The notes beneath the pieces are model-generated. The model did not search any database, was not told where the DNA came from, and saw only the letters and a list, made by a program, of their open reading frames with translations. DNA of 64,000 nt from Chroococcidiopsis sp. TS-821. Lineage in GTDB: Bacteria; Cyanobacteriota; Cyanobacteriia; Cyanobacteriales; Chroococcidiopsidaceae. The stretch covers positions 62,001 through 126,000 of the forward strand of contig NZ_MVDI01000001.1 in assembly GCF_002939305.1 (NCBI RefSeq), given 5' to 3'. Positions 28,601 to 36,986 of the stretch are shown piece after piece (position 1 is the first letter of the stretch; every line of letters begins with the position of its first letter). Both the position numbers and the translations under genes were made by a program.

Positions 28601-29238
28601 CTTATCCGCACCCAAATTGTACTGCCATCAACGCGGCGTAGTTGCACTTCGCGATCGCCAATTTGTTCTTGCTGCAACTGGAAAAATTGTGAGTATTCTT
28701 CAAGCTGGAAATTAGGCTTTAGTGTTTGCGTAACAGGTGCGTAGTCTTCAATTCCTAATAGCTGGAGAAATGCTCGATTACCTGCAAGTAACACTCCATC
28801 TTCACGCAACCGATAAACGCCAATATTCAAAGCGTTGAGTAGCGTTTGCAGGTGGTCTAGTGTGGTATGTTTTTGTGCAAGTGCGGCGCGCGCGGCTGCG
28901 CTTAGAAAACGATAGTTTTGTGGTGACTTGATAATGTAATCGTCTAATCCTGCTTTCATTGCTGCAACTGCAATTTCTTCACTACCGCTATTTGTAAACA
29001 TCACCACTCGGCAATCGGGATAACGATTCTTAATTGTTTGTAAGACGCTTAGCCCATCACTCCAACTCAGTTGATAATCGCAGATGACTAAGTCAAATTG
29101 CCCTACTGATAATGCTTGGTCAAAATCTTCAGCACAAGTAATTTGTACGACATCAATATGCGGAATTTCGCGTTCAAGTTCGGCGATCGCTTGTAGGCGA
29201 TCGTGCAAAGAATCATCAATGACAAGAATACGTGACAT
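25612..29238 (-). CDS. Hybrid sensor histidine kinase, REC-PASx4-GAF-HK-REC
   Basis: A 1208-residue cytoplasmic signalling protein without membrane segments. Order: receiver (1-125, Asp54 in ICDYQLSW), PAS (about 126-235), coiled coil (235-285), PAS (about 285-395), PAS with PAC (405-525), PAS (530-655), GAF (about 665-820), HisKA with phospho-His851 in LSHELRSPLN, HATPase (N box NLLSNAIKF, G boxes DTGKG and GLGLGLAI) and a C-terminal receiver (Asp1136 in VVLSDIGMP). Two receivers flanking the kinase suggest phosphorelay. Signal unknown; the GAF and PAS domains may bind cofactors. Followed by a single-domain receiver gene. Confidence 0.95.
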   Translation of the reverse strand: MSRILVIDDSLHDRLQAIAELEREIPHIDVVQITCAEDFDQALSVGQFDLVICDYQLSWSDGLSVLQTIKNRYPDCRVVMFTNSGSEEIAVAAMKAGLDDYIIKSPQNYRFLSAAARAALAQKHTTLDHLQTLLNALNIGVYRLREDGVLLAGNRAFLQLLGIEDYAPVTQTLKPNFQLEEYSQFFQLQQEQIGDREVQLRRVDGSTIWVRISQTINTIDGVTVIDGLIEDISLVKQREIERQEALEELAIVEEELKAQNEKLAQQNQDLIAVRQTLERERQRYQELFEFAPDGYLVTDTAATILEANRAAASLLGVQAQFLIGVSFLNFVAEGDRDDLTAKINEPRSGDWVREWEVCVIRQKDLPAIDIVVTVAAVRDRAGQLVALRWLLRDITERKQALTALQASETRFRQLAESIEDVFWMSDPQQARSLYVSPAYEQIWGRSCASLKANWYEWIDAIHPDDRDRVREAFFTNILRGKYDEEYRIVRPDGTVRWVRDRGYPVKNDAGEILCVNGIAEDITQRKYIEAELHRREQEFRALVENSPDIIARFDTELRHLYVNPAVEPATGISRANIIGKTKAELGFATEIVTVWENALREVFAARQCRFFEFEFPSPNGMRAYQSRIAPEFAQDGSVQSLLVISRDITEYKQAEKALRDRSERLKLLSETANTLLSTQQPLTLLNDLFEKLAAQLDLHFYFNFLVEERDDQQVLRLAAYGGISEEVAQAIQWLELGQGMCGMVAQQRRQLLVSDVQASQLPNTEAIRALGITAYSGQPLIVQGRLLGTLCFASRTRTSFAPEEIELMQAASDQVAAAMERAELLASLQQQTEQLTHANRIKDEFLAILSHELRSPLNSILGWAKLLRTRKLNEATTTRALETIERNAELQTQLIEDLLDVSRILRGKLSLNTTVVNLASVVEAAMETMRLAANAKSIQIELRLDSTAGQVSGDATRLQQVIWNLLSNAIKFTPSGGRVSVSLTRNDTYAQIQVSDTGKGISADFLPYVFDYFRQADGSITRTQGGLGLGLAIVRHLVELHGGTITADSPGEGQGATFTLKLPLLPLQSEVSASAPNSDAIALDGARILVVDDEADTREFLTFMLAQYGAEAIAVNSAAAAIERLQSFYPDVVLSDIGMPNEDGYSLIRRIQVLAASQGRQIPAIALTAYAREEDRQAAQSAGFQLHMSKPINPSELVSAIARLIGRG

Positions 29239-29950
29239 TAAGTTGCGAAGCAGTTGTGTATTAAGGTCAGACTGATTTCAGCTTATTCAGCATTATCAAA
29301 TGGCTATTGTCATAGTTTTCTTTGTCTATACGCTCAGTAAGTAAATCGATGTCATTCTCGGCTCGATCGCGCAAATCCCTCAGACAAATCGACAAGCACC
29401 CTAAAATCGAAGGATAACGAATGCGATCGCCAAATCCTTCTTTTTACGGTAGCTACAACCAAGCCGTATCATTATCATTCACAATTTACGGTAAATTTGC
29501 AATACCACGCAAGATTTGAATATTTTAACGTTATACAATTAGCGTGTTTTTTGTAATTAAAAAAACAATTAAACTTAAAGACTACCTCTTCCTAAAGATA
29601 CAGTTGTCGTCATTGCAGCGATTCCTATTATCGCGAACGTCCTAAATCTGAGCGAACGAATTTGCTGCTAAATAAACAAATTCCACCTGCGTGGACTTCA
29701 TAAAAATCTCTATACCATTTCACTAAATGAGAGCTAAAAATAACTTCTTTGCTGCTACCTATTGGTATCAGCCTTAAAATAAAACAGTATGAGTGTGCTG
29801 CCTTGCACATTTCGTTTTGATAGTCCCCAAGGTAGCCAATCAATTCACTACTTGATTAATAAAGGTATACTTTAGACTTCCTACGTGAAGATCGTCGCGA
29901 ATAAATTTGCACCTCACCAAACATAATAGACGCGCAGCAGCTTCACGACA
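29239..29950. other. Gap between kinase and PAS-CRP genes
   Basis: About 710 bp. Holds HIP1 sites near 29423 and a copy of the dispersed two-hairpin repeat (29641-29705). No coding frame with a ribosome site. The kinase promoter should lie near its left end. Confidence 0.5.
29641..29705 (-). repeat. Dispersed two-hairpin repeat, copy 1
   Basis: On the minus strand: TCCAC-GCAG-GTGGA hairpin, then TTTGTTTAT, then AGCAG and a second weaker hairpin GCAAA...TTCGC. The order and spacers match the copy at 58825-58869, so these are diverged members of one family. Confidence 0.55.
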
Positions 29951-31117
29951 TTAATTCAATAAAATAATATGATGCTCGTCATCAACCGAGATTATTCCTT
30001 GCTCTCGCAGTTTGTTGAGTTGGCGAGTCGTCGTCACGCGGGTTGCACAACACGCACTCGCCAGTTCTTCATGTGTAAAACGCACACTTAAACGCGTTCC
30101 TTGCGGCACAGTTTGACCGATTTCTTGTTTGAGAAACTGTAAAAGATAATGCAAGCGATGTTTTACCCGTCGTTGACCAGAAATGTGTAATAATAACTCT
30201 GTTTGACGAAGGCGAGAAGTCAATTGAGGAATTAATTTTTGCACTCTAGATGGACAATCAAGCCACTTTGTTAAAGGAAAGCGTATCAACTCAACGTTGT
30301 TTGTGAGCGCTGTTGCTTGATAAATATTGAGCGAAGTAATGCTTCCCCCAAACGGCATTGATGAACTGGCTAATCCGACAAGGACTTCTTCACCAGTATC
30401 GCTCATCGTACTTAATTTAACGACTCCTTGGCAAACTTGATAAATTTCTTGATGATTAATAGGAATAATTTCCCCTTTGTAATACCGATCCTTGAGGCGA
30501 TCGCTCACCACCTCATCATTACCGTTTGAAGATAATGTCGATTGTCGCTGTAATGTATTTTCGCGCAGCAGCCAACGCAAACCTACTATTTGTTCGCGTT
30601 CATCACGAATTGCCATGTAACTGATATCTACATCATACAAGCGCTTGCCACTGGGTAGTTGAAAGCTTACTTTAAATGGTGGAGTTAATTTATTTTGGTA
30701 CTTTCTTGCTAGATTATAGTTAAAATGTTGACGACTTTCTTCGGTAAGTAAATCAGTTAAAAGCTTTCCAATCAGTTCTTCTGAAGAAAGTTCAAACAGT
30801 AACGTCACCGCGCGATTAACTTCTCGAATTGTGCCTTTGGTATCGGTTACAATGTAACATTCAAACCCAAAATCGAATAAATCATAGTAACGCTGGCGTT
30901 CCGCAGTTATGATCGCTTGTGCTGCCATTAATTCTTGCTGCTGTTTGTGTAGTTCTTGGGCAGCAACTTGCAGTTCTTGTGCTGCTATCCCAAGTTCCTT
31001 AAACGCTGCTGGTAGTAAGTCCAAATGAGAAACAAAAGGGTCATTAGCATCTTTGGACAATGCTTCTAGTCGAGAAGACATCTTGTTGACTCGGTGAACA
31101 AATCTATCAATGTTCAT
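29951..31117 (-). CDS. PAS-CRP fusion transcription regulator
   Basis: A 388-residue protein: N-terminal coiled coil (about 35-75), PAS domain (75-190), a CRP/FNR-like jelly-roll effector domain (about 205-300, GEIIPINHQEIYQVCQGVVK) and a winged-helix DNA-binding domain (345-388, FTHEELASACCATRVTTTRQL). The effector domain lacks an obvious cyclic-nucleotide signature (no PFGE-xAL-R). CRP-family regulators normally have no PAS input, so signal sensing is probably by the PAS. The PAS segment is similar to the second PAS of the neighbouring kinase. Confidence 0.85.
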   Translation of the reverse strand: MNIDRFVHRVNKMSSRLEALSKDANDPFVSHLDLLPAAFKELGIAAQELQVAAQELHKQQQELMAAQAIITAERQRYYDLFDFGFECYIVTDTKGTIREVNRAVTLLFELSSEELIGKLLTDLLTEESRQHFNYNLARKYQNKLTPPFKVSFQLPSGKRLYDVDISYMAIRDEREQIVGLRWLLRENTLQRQSTLSSNGNDEVVSDRLKDRYYKGEIIPINHQEIYQVCQGVVKLSTMSDTGEEVLVGLASSSMPFGGSITSLNIYQATALTNNVELIRFPLTKWLDCPSRVQKLIPQLTSRLRQTELLLHISGQRRVKHRLHYLLQFLKQEIGQTVPQGTRLSVRFTHEELASACCATRVTTTRQLNKLREQGIISVDDEHHIILLN

Positions 31118-32103
31118 ACAATCGGTTGATTTGTGGTATGGGGTGTAACAGCTATCAGGCTTTTTATTAGTTTTAGTTGAGTAATTAAGCGCAACTTTAG
31201 CTATTAGTTATTTTTGCGTTGCATTTTGAAGAATTCAAAAGAGAACGTCATTAGTTAATGAACCAAAATCTTTCGCCATTCTTTTAATTAAGCTAGCATT
31301 TTTATTTGTTTTATAAACTCTTTTTTAGCCCGTAGACTTAACTGTACGTGGTCTTTTCTCGCTTCAATAAAGAAACAAAAATAGAACGCAAGTTAATCAA
31401 AATGGCTGTCACTCGTAATAAACTTGATAAACTTGAGTATCTGCAGCCAGTGTTACAGCTACATATTGCGTTAACTGAATTTAGCTTTCTCGAAAGTAAA
31501 ATTGGTAAGATTCTTTTCTTTTAGCTTCTTAAAAAAGCTATTCTTTCACATCCAACTATAGAAAGATCTCCTTTTAAAGGCACTGTTTTAACGTAATTAC
31601 TAATAGAAGAAAGTAAAACAATAAATATACTTGTATCCGCCAATACAAAATAGTTTAACAAAAAGATATCTCAAAAGTTAGAGATGCCGAAGAAGACACC
31701 GCTATTAATTTAAAAAGATAAAAAATTAGATTTTTACAAAATTAGAAAACTCGAACTAATTTAGGTCAACGTCATTAAGCCGTAAGTATGATTTAGGCAT
31801 TGTGCAATGTTATGTTCGCAAGGTTATACCACTTGAAGCAATAGCTGCGACAAACTAGATCCTAATTCCCTGCGTGCATCTACGACTTTTGCTTACTTAA
31901 TAGTGTTGCTATTTGTGCAAATATCTTGTCAAGGCTGTTAATCGAGAATAAACTTCCAAGCGCGAATCACAACTGAAATAGACTCGCTCTATAGACGGTT
32001 TACTTAGTCTAGGCAATTCAATCAAATTGCATTAACTTTCAGGAGAATTTGAGCATGACATTGCAAGGTTAATAAAGCTTTGATTACTCTAGTGAGTTAA
32101 ATC
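31118..32103. other. Long gene-poor gap
   Basis: About 985 bp, strongly AT-rich. It contains a 40-codon frame at 31402-31524 without a ribosome site (not called) and, at 32055-32072, a five-codon open frame (MTLQG) with an AGGAGA site, possibly a leader peptide or the remnant of a start. No RNA gene recognised. Confidence 0.45.
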
Positions 32104-33198
32104 ATGATTTCTCGTAAAAACGGCTATAAATCAAAAGCTAGAATCAAAAAACAAATACTCGCAAGAAAATATAATCAGACTGAGCAGCAACTCAATGCAC
32201 TTATCAAATTAGAAGAATTAGATGAGCGAATCCAGGCACAACCTTGGATGGTGAGTGAGTTTGAGCAAGTTTTGGAACACGCGATCGCCGCAGCGTATCA
32301 ATCAACAACGAGTTGCGCATTAGCTCAACATTTCTTACAGCGTTTGCTATATCGTATTAATCGATTAAAGCTGTTTTGGTATGATAATTTACGGCATTAC
32401 GCAAACGAGCGGTCAATTTACCTGCATTTGTGCCGTGAAAAAATAGAAACGGCTTGGCAACAGTGGGAACTTGCCAACATTGATGTGTTAGAACTGCAAA
32501 CGCTAGACGTTCAAAAAAGCCTACTCGTGTGGGCTAATAGCGATCGCGACTTGTGTGAAACTGCACAAGCACGCTACCTACAGCAAAAGATGACTGATGC
32601 TGAATATTATAAATTGCTGGCGATCGCATCTTTCGAGACGGTGCAAGCAAGAAACAAGGTTTTTCGCACGCTTACGAATGCTGTTAACGAGGTTGAGTCA
32701 ACGTTAACACAACTCTTGCTCAAAGATTATAGCCGCAGTTACTTCAGCACTCAGCATTCGACATTGTTGGCGCAAATGTTAAATGAGTTACAGCTAGACA
32801 GTCTCCCCGAAGCCTACTTCAAGATTATCCCCTATGAAGTGCTTGTATGTGCCAATTACAACTTTCTCCTAACCGACTGCAAGCGTTTGTTTCTCCGCTG
32901 CATCGGCGGTTTGGTTTATTCAGAAATTGCTAAATCGACAATGTACAAACATTACTTAGTCGCAGCACAACAACTAGGGCTATCAGCTACCAAGAGTTAT
33001 TGGGAACAGTACGTTACAGAAGATGAATGCTACAAACACCGGATGCTAGAAGAAGTGGCTTTACCGTTAGTAGAAAAATATCCTGCAAGCGCGTGGGAGT
33101 TGCTACTGGGGTATGCGCAACAGAAGCAAATTCACCAGCGTGCGAGTGCGGCGACAATAAAGTTCTGTCGAGAATCCAGCAATGATGTCGTATATTAG
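32104..33198 (+). CDS. Possible heme-oxygenase-like diiron (iron-containing redox) protein
   Basis: A 364-residue helical protein. N-terminus is basic (SRKNGYKSKARIKKQ). The C-terminal half (about 260-350) has the layout of heme-oxygenase-like diiron enzymes: GLVYSEIAKS, then YWEQYVTEDECYKH (carboxylate and histidine ligands) and LLLGYAQQKQIHQRA. These would be a Glu, Glu/Asp-Glu and two His. The function of this subfamily is diverse (C-C cleavage, N-oxygenation) and I cannot assign one. No metabolic neighbours; the next gene is DUF4383. Confidence 0.45.
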   Translation: MISRKNGYKSKARIKKQILARKYNQTEQQLNALIKLEELDERIQAQPWMVSEFEQVLEHAIAAAYQSTTSCALAQHFLQRLLYRINRLKLFWYDNLRHYANERSIYLHLCREKIETAWQQWELANIDVLELQTLDVQKSLLVWANSDRDLCETAQARYLQQKMTDAEYYKLLAIASFETVQARNKVFRTLTNAVNEVESTLTQLLLKDYSRSYFSTQHSTLLAQMLNELQLDSLPEAYFKIIPYEVLVCANYNFLLTDCKRLFLRCIGGLVYSEIAKSTMYKHYLVAAQQLGLSATKSYWEQYVTEDECYKHRMLEEVALPLVEKYPASAWELLLGYAQQKQIHQRASAATIKFCRESSNDVVY

Positions 33199-33698
33199 GT
33201 AACAAAAAAGCTTTTAGCACTTAGTACTAAGCATCTATAGCTCTAGTCAATAGAGTTAGGACATTGTATAAGCTCATAATGATTTCCCTGCGGGGAGTGT
33301 AACTCTGACCCCTGCTATAGCTACACAAGACCTCCTGCGTGAATACTGAAATTATCATATTGAGATCTTCACGGAGTTTACCCATGAGTCAAGGGTTTCA
33401 TTCAGAATGACATTCATAATTTTTTGATTCGTGTAGGAGCTATACAAATGCTTACTAAAGTACGAAAAGTGCTAATCGCTATTTGATCGCCAGTTACCGA
33501 TTACCAGTGACCTAATATCTAAGCTATTCCTAGTTTTATTAGCCTAATTTTGTTAAAACACAGTATATCAATAAACACAAAACTGCGTAAGGTCGAATTA
33601 TCACTTTTGGCAGAGTTTATTTAAAGTGGATCTATCAACCATTTAAAAGTAACAAAATTTCGATATTCAATTCTGCTCTCCCGACTTCAGGTGAATCT
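33199..33698. other. Gap before DUF4383 gene
   Basis: About 500 bp with no gene. A CTGACCC-type heptamer copy is near 33302-33312. No promoter or operator recognised. Confidence 0.4.
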
Positions 33699-34235
33699 AT
33701 GGCTAACAAACAAAATTTTTGGAGTGGACTGCAAAATCAAGTCGATAGTACAAAAATCCGTTATTTCGCGTTGATTACAGGAATTCTTTTTCTACTATTA
33801 GGAATAGCGGGCTTTGTGCCAGGGCTTGTTTCGCTACCAGCAGGTGCGCCTAACGTTGCTGTTGATGCACCGAGATTATCTCTTGATAGTGGATACGGCT
33901 ATGTTCTCGGTTTATTTCCTACCAATTCCTTACACAACGTGGTTCACATTGTTGTAGGGTTATTAGGAATTGCAGCATACACCAGTGCTAGCGGTGCGCT
34001 GACATTCACGCGCGGTTATGCGATCGCCTACGCGCTAATCGCGTTGATGGGCTTGTTTCCCTTTTCCAACACAACATTTGGTTTAATGCCTATCTATGGA
34101 AATAACGTGTGGTTGAACGGAATTACTGCGGCGATCGCTGCTTATCTTGGATTTAGTAAACCATCCGAGACAAGTGTTTCATCTACCTCTACTAATGTAG
34201 ATTCTGGTTCATCAACTGTGCAATCCAACAATTAG
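33699..34235 (+). CDS. DUF4383 membrane protein
   Basis: A 178-residue protein with four hydrophobic segments (about 20-42, 78-98, 103-125, 130-150), a SLHNVVHIVVGLLGI motif typical of DUF4383, and a Ser/Thr-rich C-terminal tail. The family has no defined function; members are often seen in stress-tolerant bacteria. Confidence 0.82.
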   Translation: MANKQNFWSGLQNQVDSTKIRYFALITGILFLLLGIAGFVPGLVSLPAGAPNVAVDAPRLSLDSGYGYVLGLFPTNSLHNVVHIVVGLLGIAAYTSASGALTFTRGYAIAYALIALMGLFPFSNTTFGLMPIYGNNVWLNGITAAIAAYLGFSKPSETSVSSTSTNVDSGSSTVQSNN

Positions 34236-34452
34236 AATTACTAATCGATGACAGCTTTTATTGCAGCTATCAAGTAACATTAATTACAAACAAAAATAAG
34301 TTATCTATCCTTGGGTAGCTGTGATTTAAGAATTCATTGTTTTAAGATTCAAGAGTGAAAAAACACACCCACGGCAAGCAAGAGTGCTTACATCATTGCC
34401 TCAGGATAACTGGGGCAATTTCTCTTATTGTAGTTTGCTAAAAACCTTTCAA

Positions 34453-36147
34453 ATGCAAGTTTACGATGTTATTATTATTGGTGCAGGACATAATGCTTTA
34501 GTCTGTGCAGCGTATCTATTAAAAGCAGGATACAGCGTTGTTTTATTAGAGAAAAATTCAATTCCAGGAGGCGCAGCAACAACACAAGAAATTATGCCCG
34601 AATCGGCTCCTGGTTTTCAATTTAATCCTTGTGCTATTGACCATATTTTTATTCATTTAGGTCCCGTTGTTAGAGAATTAGAACTTTATAAATACGGCTT
34701 AGAATATCTATACTGCGACCCGATCGCTTTTTGCCCGCATCCGGATGGTAAGTATTTCCTAGCTCATCGTTCAGTTGAAAAAACTTGTGCTGAAATCGAA
34801 CAGTTTAGCCCTCGTGATGCTAAACAATATGCAGAATATATCGATTTTTGGCAGCGGGTCACGCAAATGGTTATCCCGATATTTAATGCGCCGCCAAAGT
34901 CAATTATCGATATGGCAGGCAATTACGATGCTGGCAAAATCAAAGAGATGTTGTCTTTGATGGGACCTCCCGATCAAACACTAAACTTGATGCGATCGCT
35001 CTTTACCAGCGCCAAAGACATCATCGAAGAATATTTTGACGCCGAATTTCTCAAAGCACCGCTAGCCAGAATGGCGGGGGAACTCAGTACACCACCGTCG
35101 CAAAAAACGAGTGCGATCGGCTCAATAATGATGGCAATGCGCCACAATCCTGGTGTGAGTCGTCCCAAAGGTGGTACAGGGGCGCTGACTCAAGCTTTAG
35201 TTACAGCAGTAAAAGACCTTGGCGGTGACATCTTTACCGATCAACACGTCGAACAAGTCTTAATTGATAATGGACGCGCCGTCGGCGTTCGCGTCGCCAA
35301 CCAACAAGAATTTCGCGCAAATCGCGGTGTCATTTCGAGTATTGACGCCAAGCGCTTATTTTTGCAACTGATCGACAAAAGTGATGCTGATGCTGCCGAT
35401 CCGCAGTTGCGTTCTACCATATCGCGTCGCATCGTCCACAACAACGAATCAATTCTGAAAATTGACTGTGCGCTTGCAGAACCGCCGCGCTTTCGCGCGC
35501 ATCACCACACGGACGACTATTTAGTTGGTTCGGTACTTATTGCAGATTCAGTGAATCACGTCGAAGTTGCACACAGCGACTGTACTGTAGGCAAAATTCC
35601 TGATGCCGATCCTTCAATGTATCTAGTTGTTCCTACTGTCCTCGATCCTTCAATGGCACCACCTGGTAAACATACGTTGTGGATCGAGTTTTTCGCCCCG
35701 TATCAAATTGCCGGATCAGAAGGTACAGGCTTAGACGGTACAGGTTGGACAGACGAACTTAAACATAAAGTCGCCGATCGCGTTCTTGATAAACTCGCCG
35801 ACTATACACCCAACTTGAAGAAAGCAACGATCGCCCGACACGTAGAAAGTCCTGCGGAATTGGCAAAGCGTCTCGGAGTCTTAGAAGGAAATTACTATCA
35901 CCTCGACATGACGTTCGACCAAATGATGTTTTTCCGCCCGATTCCAGAACTTGCTAACTACAAAACTCCCATTGAAGGCTTATTCCTCACAGGTGCAGGT
36001 ACGCATCCTGGCGGTGCCATTTCTGGTATTCCTGGACGTAATTGCGCGCGTGTCTTTTTGCAGACACAACAACCAATAAGACAAACATTCACCGATGCGG
36101 CGGATGCGCTCAAATCAAGAGTCAAATCTTTGTTCAGACTTTCTTGA
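34453..36147 (+). CDS. crtO: CrtO-type beta-carotene ketolase
   Basis: A 564-residue FAD-dependent enzyme of the phytoene-desaturase superfamily, like Synechocystis CrtO, which introduces keto groups into beta-carotene to make echinenone (and canthaxanthin). Evidence: N-terminal Rossmann motif VIIIGAGHNALVCAAYL, long bipartite C-terminus with GLFLTGAGTHPGGAISGIPGRNCA (split), and length close to the family. The start is ATG 34453 (MQVYDVI); the frame open to 34384 adds non-homologous residues. CrtO and CrtI-like desaturases are similar; the absence of other carotenoid genes nearby leaves some doubt. Confidence 0.82.
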   Translation: MQVYDVIIIGAGHNALVCAAYLLKAGYSVVLLEKNSIPGGAATTQEIMPESAPGFQFNPCAIDHIFIHLGPVVRELELYKYGLEYLYCDPIAFCPHPDGKYFLAHRSVEKTCAEIEQFSPRDAKQYAEYIDFWQRVTQMVIPIFNAPPKSIIDMAGNYDAGKIKEMLSLMGPPDQTLNLMRSLFTSAKDIIEEYFDAEFLKAPLARMAGELSTPPSQKTSAIGSIMMAMRHNPGVSRPKGGTGALTQALVTAVKDLGGDIFTDQHVEQVLIDNGRAVGVRVANQQEFRANRGVISSIDAKRLFLQLIDKSDADAADPQLRSTISRRIVHNNESILKIDCALAEPPRFRAHHHTDDYLVGSVLIADSVNHVEVAHSDCTVGKIPDADPSMYLVVPTVLDPSMAPPGKHTLWIEFFAPYQIAGSEGTGLDGTGWTDELKHKVADRVLDKLADYTPNLKKATIARHVESPAELAKRLGVLEGNYYHLDMTFDQMMFFRPIPELANYKTPIEGLFLTGAGTHPGGAISGIPGRNCARVFLQTQQPIRQTFTDAADALKSRVKSLFRLS

Positions 36148-36376
36148 ATTGATCTTAAATAGCTAAATTATCGTTGAGTCGTAGTTCTAGAGCAGATCAG
36201 CTGCGACTTGACACTCGGCGATGCTGTTGTGTGCAGAAACCGTCTTAACCGTTAATCAAACGCTCAAAATCCCTTCGGATGTGTTATTGCCCGTCCCCTG
36301 CAACAATTACAGTTTATCGCTTTGCGTGCGAGTTACAGCGATCGCAGTCAATTAATACTTTCGTAAGGAAGTGCAA

Positions 36377-36450
36377 TCGGGATGACTGGATTCGAACCAG
36401 CGGCCCCTTCGTCCCGAACGAAGTGCGCTACCAAGCTGCGCTACATCCCG
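36377..36450 (-). tRNA. tRNA-Pro (anticodon CGG)
   Basis: A 74-nt cloverleaf on the minus strand: acceptor CGGGATG paired with CATCCCG, D-stem GCGC, anticodon stem CTTCG/CGAAG with loop TTCGGGA (anticodon CGG), T-arm GCTGG-TTCGAAT-CCAGT (G-T end pair), discriminator A. No CCA encoded. It precedes the ExbB/ExbD-like module, in the opposite orientation. Confidence 0.95.
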
Positions 36451-36986
36451 TTACTACTTAAAGCATTTATATTCATTAGCTTTAGAGCATTCTAACATAC
36501 TCATTCGCCCACTGATTTTTTTGTTTTTTGGGTCAGATTTGGGTATGGCGATCAAAGCTTTGAAAGGCACTATAATCGCACGCGCTTCGCGATCGCACGC
36601 GCCATAGATAGCATGAACGGGGTAAACAATATTGCTTATCTCTCGGTTTAGCGCACAACAGCATTAATCTCAAAGCAGTGCAAAAGATTGCGACACAAGA
36701 CTCTCCTCAACTATCTAGTCTAGATAAATGCACGGAAGATGAAATAAAGAATTCGCGAAAAATAGGTGGAATTGCGGATTAATTTGATGTTTTTACTGTT
36801 TAACATTGTAGAACTATTTTTTAATGTTTTCGACAATTTTGACATTCCAAATTAATCTAACGTTTTTTTATCGCTTGCCTAGTGAATTTGACAATTGCTT
36901 CTAAGCACTTCAATTCTAATTTTTAAAAACGTATCTTCAGCTATTCAAAATTTTAAATTATAAGATAGTCTACTACAGAAATTGGA
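36451..36986. other. AT-rich gap between tRNA-Pro and ExbB-like gene
   Basis: About 535 bp; AT content rises toward the ExbB-like start (36780-36980). No gene and no repeat. It must carry the promoter of the three-gene module, but no clear motif was found. Confidence 0.45.

Noticed and set aside
31402-31524. 40-codon frame in the long gap before the diiron-like gene
   Set aside because: No ribosome site and no resemblance; kept only as a note.
32055-32072. Five-codon frame MTLQG with an AGGAGA site
   Set aside because: Possible leader peptide, but too short to support from sequence alone.
36279-36461. 60-residue frame across the tRNA-Pro
   Set aside because: Antisense to a clear tRNA; coincidental.
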